Positions 59,028-63,399 of a stretch of 63,399 bases of DNA are shown here, piece by piece. Under the pieces are notes generated by a model, which searched no databases, was not told the origin of the DNA, and worked only from the letters and a program-made list of their open reading frames with translations. This DNA is from an uncultured Alphaproteobacteria bacterium. GTDB taxonomy: Bacteria > Pseudomonadota > Alphaproteobacteria > Methylaequorales > Methylaequoraceae. The DNA lies in the NCBI GenBank assembly GCA_902530985.1, contig CACACI010000005.1, forward strand, positions 1 through 63,399. Direction: 5' to 3'. Each line of letters begins with the position of its first letter. Position 1 is the first letter of the stretch. A program made the translations under genes and the position numbers.

Positions 59028-59832
59028 TTGCTTCTTCTTTGCTTTACTGGGACTACAAATTAAATTGTTATTGTCTGAAAATAGTATTGAAAACATAGTT
59101 TTTTTTAGGTCTTTTTTTGGATCACTTATTGTTTTAATGATAATCTTATTAGGTAGAGAAAAACTTTTTTTTGTCCTTTCTACAGTAAATTTCAAGATTC
59201 ATTTCCTTAGATCTGTTTTTGGAATTCTAGCTATGTATTTTGGTTATAAATCTTTAATTTACTTATCCTTAGCCCAAGCAAGCACAATAGGATTTACCAA
59301 GGTATTCTTTACTTCTTTAATTTCAGCTTATTTTTTTTCTGAAAAACTAACATTTACTTCTTTAATTCTAATTTTCCTTGGTTTTTTTGGAATTATTCTA
59401 ATAACAAACCCTGATAAAATAAATAGTGAATTAGGTCTTTATATGTCATTATTTTCATCTGTTTGTGTTTCAGGGGGAATAATTTCTATTTCTTATTTAA
59501 GTAAAAAAGAGAGAACAACTACTATCCTTTTTTATCATTCTATAATTTCAACAATTATCTTCTTTATTTTGTTCAAACAAAAAATTTCTATCAATCTTAA
59601 CTATGACATATTATATTATATTTTATTAACTGTAACAGCTCTTCTAGGACAGTACTTTAATACAGAGTCTTACAAAAATTCAAAAACTAATAGTGTTGTA
59701 ATATTAAGTTACTCACGCATTATTTTTTCAGCTACCTTTGGGTTCCTTTTTTTTGAAGAGCAAATAACTACCCTAAATTTACTTGGAATTTTAATTATAA
59801 TTTTCTCAAGCTTTCTTGTTCAAAAGAATTAA
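58993..59832 (+). CDS. EamA/DMT-family exporter 2
   Basis: This 279-residue paralogue of the preceding protein has ten hydrophobic segments, ENIVFFRSFFGSLIVLMI in the first repeat and GQYFNTESYKNSKTNSVVILSYSRIIFSATFGFLFFEEQ in the second. The start lies within the end of the first gene. Its stop is 1 nt from the end of the convergent aldo-keto reductase gene. Confidence 0.87.
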   Translation: MKNLEPFYQIISCFFFALLGLQIKLLLSENSIENIVFFRSFFGSLIVLMIILLGREKLFFVLSTVNFKIHFLRSVFGILAMYFGYKSLIYLSLAQASTIGFTKVFFTSLISAYFFSEKLTFTSLILIFLGFFGIILITNPDKINSELGLYMSLFSSVCVSGGIISISYLSKKERTTTILFYHSIISTIIFFILFKQKISINLNYDILYYILLTVTALLGQYFNTESYKNSKTNSVVILSYSRIIFSATFGFLFFEEQITTLNLLGILIIIFSSFLVQKN

Positions 59833-59833
59833 T

Positions 59834-60874
59834 TTACGGACATGGGTACGGATTCTCATCATGAATTGCTTCAATTTCATTAATCAAGTCATCAGTCAAA
59901 TCTATTTTATGTGAATCAATATTTTCTTTTAATTGTTTTAAATTTGTAGCTCCAATTATATTGCTAGTTATAAACTCTCTAGAATTTACAAAGCTTAGTG
60001 CCATTTCCGTAGGGGTCATATTATTTTGTTTTGCAAGAGCGTTAAATTTTTCAGAATACTTCAACCCTTTCGGTTTTGTATATCTTGTATACATGTCTGC
60101 ATATAAGGTTAATCTTGCTCCATCTGGTTTTGCACCATTATCGTATTTTCCTGTTAACATTCCAAATGCTAATGGAGAATATGCTAGAAGACCACATTTT
60201 TCTCTGATAGAAATTTCTGCCAAACCTACTTCGTAACTTCTGTTTAATAATGAATATGGATTTTGAACAGATACTACTTTTGGGAGATCAAATTTTTCGG
60301 AAACTGATAAAAACTTCATTAGTCCCCAAGGAGTCTCATTAGACAATCCAATATGCCTAATTTTACCACATTTAATATTTTCAGCTAAAACTTCAAGTTG
60401 CGTTCTAATATCTATAAAATCTTCTTCATTTTCATGTTTATAACCCAATTTACCAAAAAAATTAGCTTTCCTATCTGGCCAGTGTAATTGATACAAATCA
60501 ATGTAGTCCGTATTTAATCTTTTTAGACTTTCATTAATTGCTTCATTAATTTGTTCTTTGTTTAATCTTGTTTCCTTATTTCTGAACCATTTCATTCCTG
60601 ATCTTCCAACTACTTTTGTAGCTATAATGACTTTGTTCCTACATTTTCTTTTTTTTAACCAATTTCCAATGATTTTCTCTGTTGAACCAAATGTTTCCTT
60701 GCGAGGTGGAACTGAATATAACTCTGCCGTATCAAAAAAATTAATTCCCTCTTCTATAGCCATATCCATTTGTTGAAAGCCTTCGTTTTCAGAATTTTGC
60801 TCCCCCCATGTCATTGTGCCAAGGCAAATAATACTTACTTTAATATCTGTATTTCCAAGTATATTATATTTCAT
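59834..60874 (-). CDS. tas: Aldo/keto reductase, Tas type
   Basis: This 346-residue NADPH-dependent oxidoreductase has a (beta/alpha)8 fold. The start LGTMTWGEQNSENEG and FFDTAELYSVPPRKETFGSTE match E. coli Tas. The catalytic tetrad Asp48, Tyr53, Lys87 and His131 is complete. The natural substrate of Tas is not defined. The upstream spacer (108 nt) is shared with the divergent Bax-inhibitor-1 gene. Confidence 0.87.
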   Translation of the reverse strand: MKYNILGNTDIKVSIICLGTMTWGEQNSENEGFQQMDMAIEEGINFFDTAELYSVPPRKETFGSTEKIIGNWLKKRKCRNKVIIATKVVGRSGMKWFRNKETRLNKEQINEAINESLKRLNTDYIDLYQLHWPDRKANFFGKLGYKHENEEDFIDIRTQLEVLAENIKCGKIRHIGLSNETPWGLMKFLSVSEKFDLPKVVSVQNPYSLLNRSYEVGLAEISIREKCGLLAYSPLAFGMLTGKYDNGAKPDGARLTLYADMYTRYTKPKGLKYSEKFNALAKQNNMTPTEMALSFVNSREFITSNIIGATNLKQLKENIDSHKIDLTDDLINEIEAIHDENPYPCP

Positions 60875-60936
60875 AATTCAATTAATTTCTTGATTTAAAA
60901 ATTTTGTAACATATTTTATTTATTAAATAATAATAG

Positions 60937-60945
60937 TGATATAAT
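60937..60945 (+). promoter_or_regulatory. Extended -10 promoter of the BI-1 gene
   Basis: TGATATAAT is an extended -10 element (TGnTATAAT) with no convincing -35 box at 17 nt. It lies 38 nt before the ATG of the Bax-inhibitor-1 gene, whose ribosome site AGGAG (60971-60975) is 7 nt from the start. This is one of the clearest promoters in the window. Confidence 0.55.
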
Positions 60946-60982
60946 ACACTATAAGTAAACATTTAAAATAAGGAGTTTAAAA

Positions 60983-61714
60983 ATGGCTTACGACTATGAA
61001 AGAGATCTTAAATCCAAAGCTACATCGGTTGATATAGATTTAGGACTTAAGGCCTACATGAATAAGGTCTATTCTTTTATGGCAGTTGGTTTAGCGCTTA
61101 CCGGTGCAATTGCCCATCTAACGTCAACTTTGGCATTTAATTTCTCTACTAATACATACACATCTTTTGGTGCTGCTCTATATGGTTCACCTCTAGCATT
61201 TTTGATAATGTTAGCCCCATTAGGGTTCATCATTGCACTCAACATGGGTATTGCTAAAATGAAAGAAAGTACTGTTCAAATTCTTTTTTGGGCTTTTGCT
61301 GCAGTTATGGGGCTCTCTCTTTCTTCCATATTTATTCAATATACCGGCGAATCTGTAGCGAGAGTTTTCTTTATTTCAGCTGGAGCTTTCGGTGGGTTAA
61401 GTTTATACGGATATACTACCAAAAAAGACCTAACAGGCTGGGGTTCATTCCTATTTATCGGATTGATTGGGATCTTAATTGCCTCGATAGTCAATATTTT
61501 TGTTGCTAGTACTGCACTTCAATTTGGCATCTCAGTTATTGGTGTCTTAGTCTTTGCTGGTCTAACAGCATATGATACACAACGTATAAAGGCTATGTAT
61601 TATGATGGTTCAGGAGAGCAAGGTAAGAAGGCAATAATGGGTGCTCTAACTTTATATCTAGATTTTATTAATCTATTTATTATGTTAATCCAGTTATTTG
61701 GACAACGTCGTTAA
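60983..61714 (+). CDS. Bax inhibitor-1 / YccA family membrane protein
   Basis: This 243-residue protein has seven hydrophobic segments beginning at about residue 30, with NKVYSFMAVGLALTGAIAHL at the start, FISAGAFGGLSLYGYTTKKDL in the middle and GLTAYDTQRIKAMYY plus YLDFINLFIMLIQLFG at the end, as in the BI-1/YccA family. YccA inhibits the FtsH protease, and other family members conduct calcium. It is monocistronic, with a clear promoter upstream and a hairpin downstream. Higher use of G and C in codons than its neighbours suggests strong expression. Confidence 0.92.
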   Translation: MAYDYERDLKSKATSVDIDLGLKAYMNKVYSFMAVGLALTGAIAHLTSTLAFNFSTNTYTSFGAALYGSPLAFLIMLAPLGFIIALNMGIAKMKESTVQILFWAFAAVMGLSLSSIFIQYTGESVARVFFISAGAFGGLSLYGYTTKKDLTGWGSFLFIGLIGILIASIVNIFVASTALQFGISVIGVLVFAGLTAYDTQRIKAMYYDGSGEQGKKAIMGALTLYLDFINLFIMLIQLFGQRR

Positions 61715-61725
61715 TTAGTTCAATT

Positions 61726-61749
61726 GAGTGGTTGCTTTAGTAACCACTC
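61726..61749 (+). terminator. Hairpin terminator after the BI-1 gene
   Basis: The arms GAGTGGTT (61726-61733) and AACCACTC (61742-61749) pair perfectly, with one extra G-T pair at the loop side. It lies 12 nt after the BI-1 stop. The following bases are A-rich rather than a U tract on the plus strand, so termination efficiency is uncertain, but the stem is the strongest in the window. Confidence 0.6.
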
Positions 61750-61764
61750 AAAATCAAAATTATA

Positions 61765-62427
61765 TTGAGAATTTTACTATCATCAATAATACTTTTATTA
61801 GGCTTTGTTGCAGAGGTTAAGAGTACAGAACTGAATGACATTTACTTCAATGTATATAGAAACGGTTCAAAAATCGGATATCACAAGATCGATTTTGATA
61901 ATGAGAATAATTCTGTAAACCCTTATGTTGAAATAAGATTTGAGGTGACTTTTCTTGGTTTTACCGTTTATGATTATTTTCACCAAAATAATGAAAAGTG
62001 GATAAATAATTCTTTGGTTAAATTAAAGACTAAGACTGATAAGAATGGTGAAGATTTATATTGTAATGCTAGTAAAACTAGCAATGGTATGTCTTTAAAT
62101 GGATCAAACAATGAAAAGGATATTTATGACCAAATTTTGCCCACAAGTTATTGGAACTACAGATTAGTTGAAGATAAAAAAAATAAAAAAGTTTTAAATA
62201 CTCAGGACTGCAGTTTTATTGATTTTAAAATTGATTACATTGGAAAAGAAAATATTTATGACAACAAAATTCTTGCTGAACGTTTTAAATTGACTGGTAA
62301 AGAATTTACAGGTGATGATGTCAATATTGATATTTGGTATAAAAATTCACAATGGGTTAAAATGATATTCTTCAAAGACGGAAGTGAAATTGAGTATTTT
62401 TTAAAGGACTTCGATAATAATGAGTAA
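61765..62427 (+). CDS. Exported DUF6134-like protein
   Basis: This 220-residue protein starts at a TTG directly opening a signal peptide (RILLSSIILLLGFVAEVKS). The mature part begins with IYFNVYRNGSKIGYHKIDF and contains FEVTFLGFTVYDYFHQNNEKW, which resembles DUF6134 proteins; a DUF3108-type fold is the alternative. The function is unknown. It overlaps the next SDR gene by 8 nt, so the two are coupled. Confidence 0.65.
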   Translation: MRILLSSIILLLGFVAEVKSTELNDIYFNVYRNGSKIGYHKIDFDNENNSVNPYVEIRFEVTFLGFTVYDYFHQNNEKWINNSLVKLKTKTDKNGEDLYCNASKTSNGMSLNGSNNEKDIYDQILPTSYWNYRLVEDKKNKKVLNTQDCSFIDFKIDYIGKENIYDNKILAERFKLTGKEFTGDDVNIDIWYKNSQWVKMIFFKDGSEIEYFLKDFDNNE

Positions 62428-63175
62428 AGGAACAGTTTGGCTTACTGGGGGTGGAACAGGTATTGGAAAAGAACTAACAAAAATATTATGTGATAATGGG
62501 TATGATGTAATAATCAGTGGAAGAAGAAAAGATAAACTCATCGAAGTTGCAAAGTACAGCAAAAAAAAGATATTTCCATTTAAACTTGATGTTAGTAATT
62601 TGAAAGAGGCATCCACTGTTGCAAAAAAAATAATCAAGAAGTTTAAATGTGTTGATTTATTAATTCTTAATGCAGCAATTTACAGTCCTGGCTCCTTGAA
62701 AGAAATATCCCCAATAAATGCTAAGAAAGTAATTGATATTAATTTAACAGGTGTCATAAATTGCCTTCCTACAATCGTTAATATGATGAAAAAAAAAAAT
62801 AAAGGTCATGTTATGTTTGTATCTTCCCCTGCCGGATATAGAGGTATGCCAGGAGCTGGTTTGTACGGAGTAACAAAATCAGCGTTAACTTTTTTGGCAG
62901 AAACCTTGAAGATAGAATTGGAACAATTCAATATTAAAGTTCAGGTCGTTCACCCAGGTTTTATCAAAACACCAATGACTGACAAAAATACCTTTCCAAT
63001 GCCATTTTTAATGAGCCCTGAAAAAGCAGCAAAAATAATTTTCTCTAAAATACATTCAAATGTTTTTGAGATCTATTTCCCAAAAATGCTTTTAATTCCA
63101 ATGAAATTAATTAGTCTTTTACCATATAAGATTTACTTCTTTTTAATTAAAAAATTCGTCAAACTGCCGGGATGA
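62420..63175 (+). CDS. Short-chain dehydrogenase/reductase
   Basis: This 251-residue classical SDR has GGGTGIG (10-16), LILNAA in place of the NNAG region, VSSPAGYRG with the catalytic serine (135-136) and Tyr149/Lys153 (YGVTK). The C-terminal hydrophobic stretch (LIPMKLISLLPYKIYFFLI) may associate with the membrane, which suits a lipid or fatty-acid substrate. It overlaps the exported protein gene upstream and an NTF2-like gene downstream (ATGA). Confidence 0.83.
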   Translation: MSKGTVWLTGGGTGIGKELTKILCDNGYDVIISGRRKDKLIEVAKYSKKKIFPFKLDVSNLKEASTVAKKIIKKFKCVDLLILNAAIYSPGSLKEISPINAKKVIDINLTGVINCLPTIVNMMKKKNKGHVMFVSSPAGYRGMPGAGLYGVTKSALTFLAETLKIELEQFNIKVQVVHPGFIKTPMTDKNTFPMPFLMSPEKAAKIIFSKIHSNVFEIYFPKMLLIPMKLISLLPYKIYFFLIKKFVKLPG

Positions 63176-63399
63176 AAAGCATTACCAAAAAATACGTTAA
63201 ATCTTTTGAGCAATTAAAACCCTCTACAATATGTGATCTTATAGAATGTTTGCATGAAAGTTTTATTTTTATCGACCCATTTAATAAAATAAAGGGAAAA
63301 GAAAGTTTTAGAAAATTTCTCGAGAAAATGTTTCTCAAAATCAAAAATCCAAAATTTAGAATTTTAAAAGTTTTAGAAGAAAAGAATTTAACTCTTATT
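63172..63399 (+). CDS. NTF2-like (SnoaL-type) protein, 3' end cut by window
   Basis: The gene starts at an ATGA overlap with the SDR and runs open to the right edge; 76 codons are visible. SFEQLKPSTICDLIECLHES followed by FIDPFNKIKGKESFRKFLEKMF is the start of an NTF2-like cone fold: a helix pair, a short strand with the DPF turn, and a G-x-E-x2-x2-F segment. In many proteobacteria such a gene sits with an SDR, an amine-oxidase-like flavoprotein, DUF1365 and a cyclopropane-synthase-like enzyme; the following genes are not visible here. Confidence 0.7.
   Translation, partial: MKSITKKYVKSFEQLKPSTICDLIECLHESFIFIDPFNKIKGKESFRKFLEKMFLKIKNPKFRILKVLEEKNLTLI

Overview
The window is 63.4 kb of very AT-rich, gene-dense bacterial chromosome with short spacers and many overlapping starts and stops. 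It most likely comes from a streamlined marine-type alphaproteobacterium. The signs are the acnA / ccmABCDEFGHI block, the SUV3-type helicase - fdxA - carD group, an IalB-family protein, a split CcmH/CcmI and long gltB/gltD genes. I cannot name the genus from sequence alone; low-GC lineages such as Pelagibacterales or HIMB59-like groups fit the base composition. I see no phage, insertion sequence, integrase or CRISPR array.

About 1-28.9 kb is accessory and envelope-oriented. It starts with a partial FliB-like protein and a B12-dependent radical SAM protein. Sugar and glycan genes follow in several pieces: a methyltransferase-glycosyltransferase fusion with GDP-fucose synthase (3-5.5 kb); a CDP-tyvelose epimerase-like protein, a second fusion paralogue, gmd and manC (13.7-18.7 kb); a carbamoyltransferase cassette facing an SGNH hydrolase and a GT39-like enzyme (19.3-24.6 kb); and a glycosyltransferase (28.1 kb). 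Together gmd, fcl and manC can make GDP-L-fucose from mannose-6-phosphate. The TesA / YbbA / YbbP block (5.7-9.4 kb) is embedded here and is flanked on both sides by remnants resembling tRNA 3' halves. A MarR regulator faces a hydrolase, a short-chain reductase and a flavin oxidase (10.2-13.7 kb). A 0.8-kb non-coding stretch at 25.5-26.3 kb holds short palindromic repeats.

About 29-63 kb is mostly conserved core metabolism. It holds glutamate synthase (gltB, gltD); a lipoprotein, gmhA, tRNA-Arg(CCT) and two tandem PagL-like lipid A deacylases on one strand; an M48 metalloprotease lipoprotein; carD, fdxA, the helicase and aconitase; the complete cytochrome c maturation operon ccmA to ccmI, including the small ccmD; pabC and pabB for folate; a cyclic-nucleotide-binding protein coupled to an unrecognised 453-residue protein; YggT, folD, argG and an IalB-family protein; two DMT exporters; an aldo-keto reductase; a Bax-inhibitor-1 protein; and, at the right edge, an exported protein, an SDR and the start of an NTF2-like gene cut by the window end.

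The points most worth a second look are the tRNA-like direct repeats around tesA-ybbAP, the methyltransferase-glycosyltransferase fusion pair of which one has lost its SAM motif, the cyclic-nucleotide-binding / unknown-protein gene pair, a 44-residue Cys-rich small protein, a membrane-tethered MlaC-like protein, and a PabB-like enzyme with alanine where the E. coli-type lysine sits.
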